Origin: Synergistaceae bacterium
Lineage (GTDB): Bacteria; Synergistota; Synergistia; Synergistales; Synergistaceae
Reading direction: 5' to 3'
NCBI GenBank assembly: GCA_030539135.1
Contig: JAUNSQ010000032.1
Span: 1-11,688, forward strand
DNA: 11,688 nt
Positions 1-6,907 of the stretch are shown one piece after another. Both the position numbers and the translations under genes were made by a program. The notes beneath the pieces are model-generated. The model was not told the DNA's origin. It made no database searches and saw only the letters and a program-made list of their open reading frames with translations. Each line of letters starts with the position of its first letter. The stretch's first letter is position 1.

Positions 1-305
1 TCACCGGTGTTTCTTAGCCCGTGAGACATACCTTTCTTCGTGGTGAAGATGTCGCCCTGCGACGCTTGGCACTCTCCGCCGTCGAACTCGTATACGCCGC
101 GCCCCGAGACTATCGCGTAGACTTCTTCATCACAGTCGTGAAGGTGGAACCCTATCGAGGCTCCAGGTTCGAGCTCTATCCTCGACGCCAGCCCGATGGG
201 TCCCTCCGCGAGCGAGGCCGTTGCGTGGAATAGTCTTGCCGTGCCTTTACCCTCACGCATGCCGTCCTTGATAACGTATTCGTCGCTCTGCTTTATGAGA
301 GGCAT
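1..305 (-). CDS. Cupin-domain protein, C-terminus beyond window
   Basis: Small beta-barrel cupin; 101 residues are visible and the frame is still open at the window edge. Both cupin motifs are present. Motif 1 has the metal ligands H54, H56 and E60 or E61 followed by G68/G70 (HLHDCDEEVYAIVSGRG). Motif 2 starts at GD 84-85 and ends with H95 and N99. The start ATG at 305 is preceded by TAGGAGG, which overlaps the stop codon of dctM 13 bases upstream, so the gene is the fourth member of the TRAP operon. Single-domain cupins are sugar or keto-acid isomerases, dioxygenases or small-molecule sensors. The context suggests a role linked to the imported substrate, but the sequence does not tell which reaction. 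The fold call is firm; the function is unknown. Confidence 0.85.
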   Translation of the reverse strand, partial: MPLIKQSDEYVIKDGMREGKGTARLFHATASLAEGPIGLASRIELEPGASIGFHLHDCDEEVYAIVSGRGVYEFDGGECQASQGDIFTTKKGMSHGLRNTG

Positions 306-318
306 ACTAACGAGCCTC

Positions 319-1590
319 CTATCTCAGCAGCCAGACAAGCGACATGCTTGAGGCTGGGATGTATGTGAATAACAACAAACAGAGTATCATGACAACGATA
401 AGCGGAGCAATGGCCTTTGACAGCCTTACCATGCTCACGCCGGATACCGCAGATGCCACGAATAGGTTGGCCCCATACGGTGGCGTAACAAATCCTGTCG
501 CGAGCGCGACCGTCATGACAAGCCCAAAGTGTACGGGATCCATCCCAATCCTCATGACTATCGGCAGCAGAATCGGCGTCAGTATTATCATCGACGAGAT
601 GTTGTCCACGAAACAGCCGACAATGAGCAGGAGTACGTCGATTATCAGCAGTATCACGGTTGGGCTTGATGAGAGCGACAGCATCCAGTCGCATATCTTG
701 CCCGGTACCTGCTCCATCGCGAGAAAGGCTGCGAACGACATCGAAAGCCCTATCATAAACGTCGTCGCGCCGTTGACGAGCGCCGCATCTTTGAAGGCGT
801 CGTAAGTCGTATTGAAGTTAAGCTCTTTATATACAAATTTTCCGATAAGCAGCGCGTAGACGGAAGCAACCACTGCGGCCTCTGTTGGCGTGAAGATGCC
901 GCCGTAGATGCCTCCAAGGATGATGAGCGGCACCATGAGCGCCCATACGGCTTCGCGGAACGCCTTGCCGAGAGGAACTTTCTCAGTCGATATTGGGTAA
1001 TTGCGTTTCTTCGCGAGCCTGTATGAGTAGAGCATCAGTGAGACGCCAATGATGATTCCCGGAAGTATTCCAGCCATGAAGAGTTCGCCGACCGATACGC
1101 CAGAGACCACGCCGTAAATGACGAACGGGATCGACGGCGGGATTATGACGCCGATAGAGCCCGCTGTGGCTGTAAGCGCGGCGGCGAAATCATCATCATA
1201 CATCTTTGCTTTCATCGCGGGAATCATAAACGAACCTATAGCTGAAACTGTCGCCGGGCCAGAACCTGAGATCGCGGCGAAGAACATGCACGCTGTTACC
1301 GTGACCATAGCTAGCCCCCCGAAGACAGCTCCGACTATCGCTTCGGCCAAGTTGACCAGTCTCTTTGATATTCCGCCGTAGCTCATCAAAGCTCCGGCGA
1401 GCATGAAGAACGGGATCGCGAGCAGCGGGAATGAGTCGAGCGCCGCGAAAGCGTTCTGAGCTATCATGATAAGCGGTACGGAGTCGGTATAGACTAGTGT
1501 GACCGCCGTAGCCATGCCGAGCGCAATGCCGATGGGTATGGAGAGCGCGAGGAACAGAGTCATAGATCCAAAAAGTACGAGCAGCTCCAT
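319..1590 (-). CDS. dctM: TRAP transporter large permease subunit (DctM/SiaM family)
   Basis: Membrane subunit of a tripartite ATP-independent periplasmic transporter, which uses the sodium or proton gradient to import organic acids handed over by the binding protein. The 423-residue length is normal for the family. The chain is hydrophobic throughout, consistent with about a dozen membrane helices. Family signatures are visible: SGSGPATVSAIG at residues 108-119, IGVIIPPSIPFVIYG at 146-160, and the later stretches DNISSMIILTPILLPI and GFVTPPYGANLFVAS, which belong to the substrate and ion pathway. The ATG shares one base with the dctQ stop (TAATG), so translation is probably coupled. GGGAGG just upstream, inside the end of dctQ, serves as ribosome binding site. 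The substrate cannot be read from this subunit. Confidence 0.95.
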   Translation of the reverse strand: MELLVLFGSMTLFLALSIPIGIALGMATAVTLVYTDSVPLIMIAQNAFAALDSFPLLAIPFFMLAGALMSYGGISKRLVNLAEAIVGAVFGGLAMVTVTACMFFAAISGSGPATVSAIGSFMIPAMKAKMYDDDFAAALTATAGSIGVIIPPSIPFVIYGVVSGVSVGELFMAGILPGIIIGVSLMLYSYRLAKKRNYPISTEKVPLGKAFREAVWALMVPLIILGGIYGGIFTPTEAAVVASVYALLIGKFVYKELNFNTTYDAFKDAALVNGATTFMIGLSMSFAAFLAMEQVPGKICDWMLSLSSSPTVILLIIDVLLLIVGCFVDNISSMIILTPILLPIVMRIGMDPVHFGLVMTVALATGFVTPPYGANLFVASAVSGVSMVRLSKAIAPLIVVMILCLLLFTYIPASSMSLVWLLR

Positions 1591-2075
1591 TATTCAGCGC
1601 CTCCCTTGGCAATCTGCGTAAAGTTCTTCCATATCTCGAAGCAGAGCCTTATCGACATGAGTCCGCAGCCTACCGGCACGGATGCGTAGGCGTAAGCCAT
1701 CGGCATACGTATCGCGGGCGAGACCTGCCCTCTTTCAAAGAGGAGCTTGGTAAGGCCGCTTCCCTCATAAAACAGGAAGATGCTGAAACCAAGCCATAGC
1801 ATCTGTGCGAGCGTATCAAAAAGGAGTTTGCCCTTCGGCGACTTGATCAAGTCCTGGATAAGTTCTATACGGAGGTGTCTGTGTTCCTTCACCGCGTAGC
1901 TTGCGCCGAGCCATATCTGCCAGAGGAAGACGTAGCGCGCTAGCTCCTCGCTCCATGAGAGGGAATTGCTGAAGACGTAGCGCATAATTACCTGGACGAA
2001 TACGAGCGCAACTGAGAACATCAGACTGTAGACCAGTATGTATTCCTCAAGGTTGTCCCATAGCTTTTTTAACAT
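1590..2075 (-). CDS. dctQ: TRAP transporter small permease subunit (DctQ family)
   Basis: Small membrane subunit of the TRAP transporter, 161 residues, with four predicted membrane helices. It joins the DctM permease and supports docking of the binding protein. The family motif SWSEELARYVFLWQ is followed by a hydrophobic stretch and the basic EHRHLRIE segment. The frame is open back to an ATG at 2213, but that longer start would run through dctP and the intergenic hairpin. The ATG at 2075 is preferred: it is preceded by GGAGGT at good spacing, and the protein then begins MLKKLWDNLEE, typical of the family. It overlaps dctM by one base. Expression probably depends on readthrough of the hairpin at 2098-2125. 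Confidence 0.93.
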   Translation of the reverse strand: MLKKLWDNLEEYILVYSLMFSVALVFVQVIMRYVFSNSLSWSEELARYVFLWQIWLGASYAVKEHRHLRIELIQDLIKSPKGKLLFDTLAQMLWLGFSIFLFYEGSGLTKLLFERGQVSPAIRMPMAYAYASVPVGCGLMSIRLCFEIWKNFTQIAKGGAE

Positions 2076-2089
2076 AAGAAATACCTCCG

Positions 2090-2125
2090 AAAATAAAGAT
2101 ACGGAGAGCCGAAGCCCCCCGTATC
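2090..2125 (-). terminator. UUCG-capped attenuator between dctP and dctQ
   Basis: Read on the minus strand, bases 2125-2098 form a 12-bp stem (10 Watson-Crick pairs and 2 G-U pairs) capped by a C(UUCG)G tetraloop. The outer arms are GATACGG and CCGTATC. The stem is followed at once by TTTATTTT (2097-2090) and then by the dctQ ribosome binding site. This is the form of an intrinsic terminator, here inside an operon, 14 bases after the dctP stop. Partial termination, or 3'-end protection of the dctP message, would give more binding protein than permease, as TRAP systems generally need. The structure is seen; its strength is inferred. Confidence 0.8.
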
Positions 2126-2139
2126 CGCGAATGCTTTGA

Positions 2140-3135
2140 TTACTTTGACTTTCTTGCCAGGTCGATGAGCTCCTGACCGCCCTTAACGGACTTGGCGAAT
2201 TCACCATATACACCAGCCGTCGCCTTTACAAAGGCTTTTTTCTCTTCCGCCGTTATCTCGTTGACCTTCATGCCGTTCTTCTTGAGCGCGTTGACCATGT
2301 CTTTGTCCTGCTGGTCGTTGAGTTTACGCTGCTCTGTGCGGTAGAGCTTCGCCGCGTCCATGAGCACCTTCTGATGTTCTTTAGAAAGTTTGTTGAACCA
2401 CTTGTCGTTGACGAGCAGCACTGTCGCGGCATAGACGTGTCCCGACAGCGAGCAGTACTTCTGAACTTCGTAGAACTTAGAGGTAAAAATTAGCGGGATC
2501 GGGTTTTCCTGAGCGTCCACCGTCTTCTGCTGTAGAGCCGTGTAAAGTTCGCCGAAGCTCATAGGCGTGGGGTTGGCTCCGAGGGCGCGGAAGGTCGCCA
2601 TGTGGATCGGGTTCTCCATCGTGCGTATCTTCAAGCCTTTGAGGTCGGCTGGTTTTGTTATTGGGCCGCGGTTGTTCGTTATCATACGGAAGCCGTTCTC
2701 CGCGTAGGCCATGTTCTTGAGACCGAGCGGGGGGAGCAGCGAGTTGAGCTTATCGCCGAGGGCTCCGTCGAGGGCCTTGTAGACTTCCTTCTTGTTATTA
2801 AAGAGGAAGGGAAGGTCGAAGACCTGGAAGCGTGGCTCGAAACCCGAGAGGACCGCCGCCGCTGGGATGGTCATGTGTATCGTGCCAAGTCCTACGGCTT
2901 CGATGGCCTGACGGTCGCCGCCGAGCTGCCCGTTGGGGTAGAGTTCAACGATTATCTGCCCGTTTGTGTGCTTCTCAACATAGGGCTTGAAGAATTTTGC
3001 TGCCGCGATGTGAGTAGACTGTGTCTCAGGTACGACGTACGCGAGCTTCATTTTGATAGGAGCCGCCATCGCCGCCGAGGATAACACCGTCGCCGCGATA
3101 AGTGCCATGACCGCGAATAACAATACCTTTTTCAT
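2140..3135 (-). CDS. dctP: TRAP transporter periplasmic solute-binding protein (DctP family)
   Basis: Secreted binding protein that captures the substrate and delivers it to DctQM; 331 residues, the usual size. Residues 1-24 are a signal peptide (MKK, a hydrophobic core, then AMA before A25). The mature part shows the DctP family core: YPNGQLGGDRQAIEAVGLGTIHM near residues 66-88, and GLKIRTMENPIHMATFRALGANPTPMSFGELYTALQ from about 168. R171 in this core corresponds to the conserved arginine that binds the ligand carboxylate in the family, so a carboxylic acid is the likely ligand. VDAQENPI at 206-213 is also typical. The ATG at 3135 has AGGAGG upstream. It is the first gene of the operon and is transcribed away from etfB. 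Confidence 0.95.
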   Translation of the reverse strand: MKKVLLFAVMALIAATVLSSAAMAAPIKMKLAYVVPETQSTHIAAAKFFKPYVEKHTNGQIIVELYPNGQLGGDRQAIEAVGLGTIHMTIPAAAVLSGFEPRFQVFDLPFLFNNKKEVYKALDGALGDKLNSLLPPLGLKNMAYAENGFRMITNNRGPITKPADLKGLKIRTMENPIHMATFRALGANPTPMSFGELYTALQQKTVDAQENPIPLIFTSKFYEVQKYCSLSGHVYAATVLLVNDKWFNKLSKEHQKVLMDAAKLYRTEQRKLNDQQDKDMVNALKKNGMKVNEITAEEKKAFVKATAGVYGEFAKSVKGGQELIDLARKSK

Positions 3136-3185
3136 TTCCTATTCCTCCTGTGTTTGTGACAATATAGTTTTAATTCACTCTATTC

Positions 3186-3217
3186 TGTTATTTTATTGTA
3201 TATGCTATAAAATAACA
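3186..3217. promoter_or_regulatory. Candidate operator: 11-bp perfect inverted repeat over the dctP promoter
   Basis: TGTTATTTTAT (3186-3196) and ATAAAATAACA (3207-3217) are exact reverse complements separated by 10 bases, giving a 21-bp centre-to-centre spacing, or two helical turns. The arms flank the predicted -10 box, and the left arm covers the predicted start site. A dimeric repressor bound here would block dctP transcription. No regulator gene lies in the window. The symmetry is seen; the regulator is inferred. Confidence 0.5.
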
Positions 3218-3225
3218 ATTGGCAA
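3197..3225 (-). promoter_or_regulatory. Predicted promoter of the dctPQM-cupin operon
   Basis: On the minus strand TTGCCA (3225-3220) and TATACA (3202-3197) are separated by 17 bases, a good sigma-70 type arrangement in an AT-rich stretch. Transcription would begin near 3190, leaving a leader of about 55 nt before the dctP ATG. The -10 box lies between the arms of the inverted repeat at 3186-3217. Confidence 0.6.
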
Positions 3226-3242
3226 ACCGAGCGAGGGAACCA

Positions 3243-3277
3243 AAAAATAAACCGTACATAACATTTAGTTTATTTTT
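3243..3277. repeat. Second AT-rich inverted repeat in the divergent control region
   Basis: AAAAATAAAC (3243-3252) and GTTTATTTTT (3268-3277) are exact reverse complements with 15 bases between them. The half-sites resemble those at 3186-3217 (7 of 10 positions), so this could be an upstream site for the same factor. The AT-richness makes chance similarity easier. Confidence 0.35.
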
Positions 3278-3355
3278 AATTCGCTCAATTTACTTTTGAA
3301 TATAGCGTAGGAGAATAGCACGTTTTCGCGAATAATGCAAGGCCGTTTGCGTTAA

Positions 3356-3384
3356 TGGACAATTTAAATAATAATGCGTATCAT
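3356..3384 (+). promoter_or_regulatory. Predicted promoter of the etfB-etfA-dehydrogenase operon
   Basis: TGGACA (3356-3361) and TATCAT (3379-3384) are separated by 17 bases; each box matches five of six consensus positions. Transcription would begin near 3391 and give a leader of about 44 nt. An alternative pair, TTGCGT (3347-3352) with AATAAT (3370-3375), overlaps it and is weaker at -35. Confidence 0.5.
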
Positions 3385-3387
3385 TGG

Positions 3388-3397
3388 TGCGATCGCA
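3388..3397. promoter_or_regulatory. 10-bp palindrome at the predicted etfB start site
   Basis: TGCGATCGCA is a perfect palindrome placed on the expected transcription start of the etf operon. It could be a small operator. A 10-bp palindrome is not rare, so support rests on position only. Confidence 0.25.
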
Positions 3398-3434
3398 AAT
3401 TTCATGACGAATTAAAGAGGCCGAGGTGGAGTCA

Positions 3435-4220
3435 ATGAAGATATCGGTGCTTGTTAAGCAAGTCCCAGATTCTGATGAGGTAAAGATGGATCCCGTGAAG
3501 GGGACTATGGTTCGCGAGGGGACGGGGAATATCGTCAACCCGCTCGACCTTAACGCCGTTGAGGTGGCGCTGGCATTGAAAAATAAATTTGGCGGAGATA
3601 TCACGGCGCTCACGATGGGGCCGCCGCAGGCCGACATAGCTCTCAGAGAGGCTCTCGCGCTCGGCGTGGACCATGCGTACCTCCTGACGGACAGGGCGTT
3701 CGCGGGAGCGGACAGCTGGGCTACTTCGCTCGCGCTCGCAAGAGCGATTGAGAAACTCGGCCCGTTCGACGTTATCCTTGCCGGAGAGAAGGCGACGGAC
3801 GGCGAGACTGGGCAGGTCGGGCCGGAGGTCGCGGCTATGCTCGGCGTGCCGTGCGCTACCTACGTTAGCCGCATAGAGTCCGACGGCGCGTATGTCACGG
3901 TCAGCAGGATGATAGAGGACGGCATAGAAGTCCAGAGGATAAAGACGCCATGCCTCATAACGGTCATCAACAACATAAATGAGCCAGAGATGCCGACGCT
4001 GGCGGGAAAGAAGACCGCGAGGCGCGCTGACGTTCCAAAGGCAACGGCGGAGGACATAGGGCTTAAAAAAGAAGAAACCGGTCTTAACGGTTCCCCGACG
4101 AGGGTCGTTAAGATCGACCACCCGAAGTTTTCAAGGCAGACGGAATTCTTCCGCGGCAAAGACATAGACGACGGCATTGGCCGCGTGGTCGAGATACTGC
4201 GCGACGCCGCGGCGATATAG
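3435..4220 (+). CDS. etfB: Electron transfer flavoprotein beta subunit, probably bifurcating type
   Basis: Beta subunit of the EtfAB heterodimer, which passes electrons between an FAD dehydrogenase and its redox partners. 261 residues, the normal length. It starts with MKISVLVKQVPD and has NPLDLNAVEVALALK near residues 35-49. The nucleotide-binding loop is GEKATDGETGQVGPEVAAMLG at 117-137. Classical mitochondrial-type EtfB has a D-D-C-N-Q-T-G pattern there, which binds AMP. The D-G-x-T-x-Q-V-G-P form seen here is that of Etfs that bind FAD at this site and bifurcate or confurcate electrons (from memory of the family). NEPEMPTLAGKK at 183-193 is the partner-recognition loop region. A GTG at 3426 is in frame, but the ATG at 3435 has GAGGTG at proper spacing and gives the family N-terminus. 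It is first in the operon, 12 bases before etfA. Confidence 0.93.
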   Translation: MKISVLVKQVPDSDEVKMDPVKGTMVREGTGNIVNPLDLNAVEVALALKNKFGGDITALTMGPPQADIALREALALGVDHAYLLTDRAFAGADSWATSLALARAIEKLGPFDVILAGEKATDGETGQVGPEVAAMLGVPCATYVSRIESDGAYVTVSRMIEDGIEVQRIKTPCLITVINNINEPEMPTLAGKKTARRADVPKATAEDIGLKKEETGLNGSPTRVVKIDHPKFSRQTEFFRGKDIDDGIGRVVEILRDAAAI

Positions 4221-4232
4221 GAGGCGGAGGAG

Positions 4233-5246
4233 ATGCTTAGAACATCTGTTGTGTCGAAGGGGATATTGGTCTGCGGGGAAGTCCGTAGGGGCAAGATACA
4301 CTCCGTTACGATGGAACTTGTCGGCAAGGCGAGGCAGCTTGCAGACAAGAAGAACTGCGGTGTGTCGTGCCTGCTCTTCTGCGGCGAACTTGACGACGCG
4401 CCGGAGAAGCTGTTCGGCTACGGCGCGGACAGGGTCGTCCTCGTCGCGCATGCCTCGCTCAAATATTTTAATCAGGATATCGCCGCAAAACTGCTGGCGC
4501 ACGTAATAAAGGAAATGTCGCCGGAGATAGTCCTGGCGCCAGCGACGACCTCCGGCAGGACGTACCTTCCCGCCGCCGCCGCGATGGTTCACACGGGACT
4601 GACCGCGGACTGCACTGGGTTGGATATCGACGATGAGACGGGGCTGCTGCTCCAGACTCGGCCGGCGATAGGCGGCAACGTAATGGCGACGATTAAGACT
4701 CCTGACTTCGTGCCCCAGATGTCAACTGTGCGTCCAAAGACATTCCGTGTGCCGGAGCCATGCGAACGCGGCGGAGAGCTTGTGACGCCCGATATCCCTA
4801 GCAACGTGTTTGAAAGCGATATAGAAGTCCTCTCGATGGAATACAGCGAGGGCGACGTCTCTGATATACAGGACAAAGACGTGGTAGTGTCCGGCGGCAA
4901 AGGGCTGAAACGCCCTGAGAACTTCGCGCTTGTCGGCGCTCTCGCGGAGGCGCTTGACGGGGCGGTGGGAGCCTCGCGCCCGACCGTCGAGGCCAAGTGG
5001 ATAGACTACGCGCACCAAGTCGGACTCTCCGGCAAGGTCGTATCTCCAAAGATATATATCGCGGCCGGGATATCAGGCGCGGTGCAGCATCTAGCCGGTA
5101 TGCAGACGGCGCAGAAGATAATAGCGATAAACAAAGACCCCGACGCGCCGATATTCCGCGTCGCGGACGTCGCGCTCTGCGGAGACCTGAACGACATACT
5201 GCCTAGGCTGACCGAGCGTATAAAGAAGGAGGCGCGGCGCTCATGA
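4233..5246 (+). CDS. etfA: Electron transfer flavoprotein alpha subunit
   Basis: Alpha subunit of EtfAB; its C-terminal domain binds the mobile FAD. 337 residues. The N-terminal half shows APATTSGRTYLPAAAA at 102-117, TGLTADCTGL at 121-130 and TRPAIGGNVMATI at 142-154. The FAD domain shows GGKG at 221-224, GASRP at 247-250 within the ETF-alpha core, HQVGLSGKVVSPKIYIAAGISGAVQHLAGM at 261-290 and INKDPDAPIF at 299-308, followed by D312. There is no N-terminal ferredoxin-like iron-sulfur domain, unlike the EtfA (LctC) of some acetogen lactate dehydrogenase complexes. The ATG follows GGAGG by 8 bases. The stop overlaps the next start in ATGA, so the dehydrogenase is probably translationally coupled. 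Confidence 0.94.
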   Translation: MLRTSVVSKGILVCGEVRRGKIHSVTMELVGKARQLADKKNCGVSCLLFCGELDDAPEKLFGYGADRVVLVAHASLKYFNQDIAAKLLAHVIKEMSPEIVLAPATTSGRTYLPAAAAMVHTGLTADCTGLDIDDETGLLLQTRPAIGGNVMATIKTPDFVPQMSTVRPKTFRVPEPCERGGELVTPDIPSNVFESDIEVLSMEYSEGDVSDIQDKDVVVSGGKGLKRPENFALVGALAEALDGAVGASRPTVEAKWIDYAHQVGLSGKVVSPKIYIAAGISGAVQHLAGMQTAQKIIAINKDPDAPIFRVADVALCGDLNDILPRLTERIKKEARRS

Positions 5247-6676
5247 AAGCGAATTTCTCATTCTCGCCCGTAACTGAAGAAACGATAAAAGACCTTATAG
5301 GGATATTCGGCGCGTCGGGAGTGTCCGCCGACGAGGAAAAGATAGCCGCGTACTCGAAGGACGAAGTCGCCCTCCACCTCTGGGAGAAGAGATACGACGC
5401 GGAAGTCGTCTGCTTTGCCGAGAATGTCGAGCAGATATCGCGCCTCATGAAATACGCGAACGAACATCGTATCCCGATCACGCCGCGAGGCGCGGGCACG
5501 GGTCTCTCAGGCGGTGCCGTCCCCGCATATAAGGGCGTTGAGCTGTCGCTTGAACGCATGAACAGGATACTTGAGCTTGATATGGAAAACCTCACGATAA
5601 CCACGGAACCCGGGGTCGTCACGTCCGAGATAAACAAGGCCGCGGCCGACAAGGGGCTGCTCTACGCGGGAGACCCTTGCAGCGGCGACGCCTCGTTCAT
5701 TGGCGGCAACGTGGCCGAGAACGCCGGGGGCAACAAAGTCATCAAATACGGCGCGACTGGCAGCCACATACTTGGGCTTGAAGTAGTGCTGCCCGACGGC
5801 TCAGTGACATGGTTCGGCGGCAAACGCCGCAAAGACGTTACAGGCTACGACTTTGTCCATCTCATGGCAGGTTCCGAGGGCACGCTCGGGATAGTTACGA
5901 AGATCATCCTCCGTCTGCTGCCGCTCTCGGCGTTCACGGTAGACCTGCTCGTCCCGTTCCCAGACGTACAGACCGCGCTTGCCGCGGTGCCGCGCGTCAT
6001 GACGGAAGGTAAAGTGATACCGAGCTCCATAGAGTTCATAGACAGAAAGTCGATGGTCCTGACGGAGAAATACCTCCACACCAGCTACCCATACTCGGGT
6101 CAGGCCGAGGCGTATCTTATACTCCAATACGAGGGCAACGAGAGGGAACACCTCGCCGACGAGACGGAGCGCATAGGCGACATCTGCATAAGATGCGGGG
6201 CTCTCGAAGTCTACGTGGCCGACAACAGGACGACGCGCGACAAATTATGGAAGGGCCGCAAGAGCATAGCCGAGGCAGTGTGGGCGTTCGCGCCGATACA
6301 GCTCGCGAACGAAGACATCGTCGTGCCGACCAGCGAAGTCCCCAAGCTCATGGCCGAGCTCGATAGGATGTGCGATGAGCGCGGTGTGGAATATGTGGCT
6401 TTCGGACACCTTGGCGACGGTAACATGCACGTCACGATATACCTGCAGCGTGAGGACGCGGGCTGGCATGAGATAATAGAAGGAGCGAGGCTGGAGCTTT
6501 ACAGCGCGGTGAAGGAGCTCGGCGGGACTCTGACGGGCGAGCATGGCGTGGGGCTCAAACGGCTCGGATATGTGCCGGAGTTCCTCGACGAAGCGCAGAT
6601 AGACCTTATCAGGCGCGTTAAGCTGGCTTTCGATCCTAATAATGTTCTTAATCCTGGCAAAATAGTCCCCTGGTAA
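5243..6676 (+). CDS. FAD-linked 2-hydroxyacid dehydrogenase (GlcD/LctD family)
   Basis: Vanillyl-alcohol-oxidase-fold flavoprotein that oxidises a D-2-hydroxyacid such as lactate or glycolate to the 2-oxoacid. 477 residues, full length. The FAD-binding domain shows PRGAGTGLSGGAVP at 81-94 for the pyrophosphate, GDPCSGDASFIGGNVAENAGG at 143-163 and GSEGTLGIVTK at 210-220. The C-terminal domain shows EDIVVPTSEVP at 357-367, FGHLGDGNMH at 387-396 (metal and substrate site), TGEHGVGLKR at 431-440 and the DPNNVLNPGKI ending at 464-474. The order etfB-etfA-dehydrogenase equals lctB-lctC-lctD of Acetobacterium woodii, whose product couples lactate oxidation to NAD reduction with reduced ferredoxin. 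The substrate here is not proven; lactate, glycolate and 2-hydroxyglutarate are all possible. Its stop codon lies in the repeat that begins at 6674. Confidence 0.92.
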   Translation: MKANFSFSPVTEETIKDLIGIFGASGVSADEEKIAAYSKDEVALHLWEKRYDAEVVCFAENVEQISRLMKYANEHRIPITPRGAGTGLSGGAVPAYKGVELSLERMNRILELDMENLTITTEPGVVTSEINKAAADKGLLYAGDPCSGDASFIGGNVAENAGGNKVIKYGATGSHILGLEVVLPDGSVTWFGGKRRKDVTGYDFVHLMAGSEGTLGIVTKIILRLLPLSAFTVDLLVPFPDVQTALAAVPRVMTEGKVIPSSIEFIDRKSMVLTEKYLHTSYPYSGQAEAYLILQYEGNEREHLADETERIGDICIRCGALEVYVADNRTTRDKLWKGRKSIAEAVWAFAPIQLANEDIVVPTSEVPKLMAELDRMCDERGVEYVAFGHLGDGNMHVTIYLQREDAGWHEIIEGARLELYSAVKELGGTLTGEHGVGLKRLGYVPEFLDEAQIDLIRRVKLAFDPNNVLNPGKIVPW

Positions 6677-6802
6677 ATCGGCGGCTATACGCGCCATATA
6701 CTTTGCAACATTTGGGAGAGCCCCTTTGACGTACCATTAGTACGCCTTCAGGGGCTCTCCCTGCGTGTTGCATCGTCTCTGGCATGTCTAGCCTCCGATT
6801 TA
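6674..6802. repeat. 129-bp imperfect palindrome, MITE-like or REP-like
   Basis: The outer arms, 37 bases each (6674-6710 and 6766-6802), are reverse complements at 29 of 37 positions. They begin TAAATCGG and end with the exact pair TGCAACA / TGTTGCA. Next inwards, after a short unpaired stretch, comes a perfect 12-bp stem, GGGAGAGCCCCT (6714-6725) with AGGGGCTCTCCC (6750-6761). A small CGTAC / GTACG hairpin sits at the tip (6730-6744). No T-run follows on either strand, so it is not a typical intrinsic terminator, though it may end the etf transcript. The first three bases are the dehydrogenase stop codon. A short inverted-repeat element inserted at the gene end fits best. Confidence 0.75.
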
Positions 6803-6881
6803 AGTTAGGGTAGATAAAATTCTCCGCCGCGATTTAGAAATTGCACGTCTAGCCGCCGATTTAAGTTAGGGAAGATAAAAT
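6782..6881 (+). repeat. Two direct copies of a 39-bp repeat, period 61 bp
   Basis: Bases 6782-6820 and 6843-6881 agree at 36 of 39 positions; both contain TCCGATTTAAGTTAGGG or its GCCGATTTAAGTTAGGG form, then AGATAAAAT. The first copy overlaps the right end of the palindrome. The second carries the same end sequence in the same orientation, and its GTCTAGCCGCCGATTTA (6847-6863) is also a 16-of-17 inverted match to 6674-6690. A degenerate third trace, GCCGCCTATTTGAG, lies at 6903-6916. This looks like tandem or nested insertion of one repeat family. Confidence 0.7.
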
Positions 6882-6907
6882 CTTCTTCCGTCGCGCTATC
6901 GTGCCGC

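Noticed and set aside
344..805. Plus-strand frame opposite dctM
   Set aside because: It is the antisense shadow of a strongly conserved permease gene; other frames opposite dctP, etfB, etfA and the dehydrogenase were dropped for the same reason.
1590..2213. Longer dctQ reading from an ATG at 2213
   Set aside because: It would overlap dctP and cross the attenuator; the ATG at 2075 has a good ribosome binding site and gives the family N-terminus.
3426..3434. GTG start for etfB three codons upstream
   Set aside because: It lies within the ribosome binding site region of the ATG at 3435, which fits the family start.
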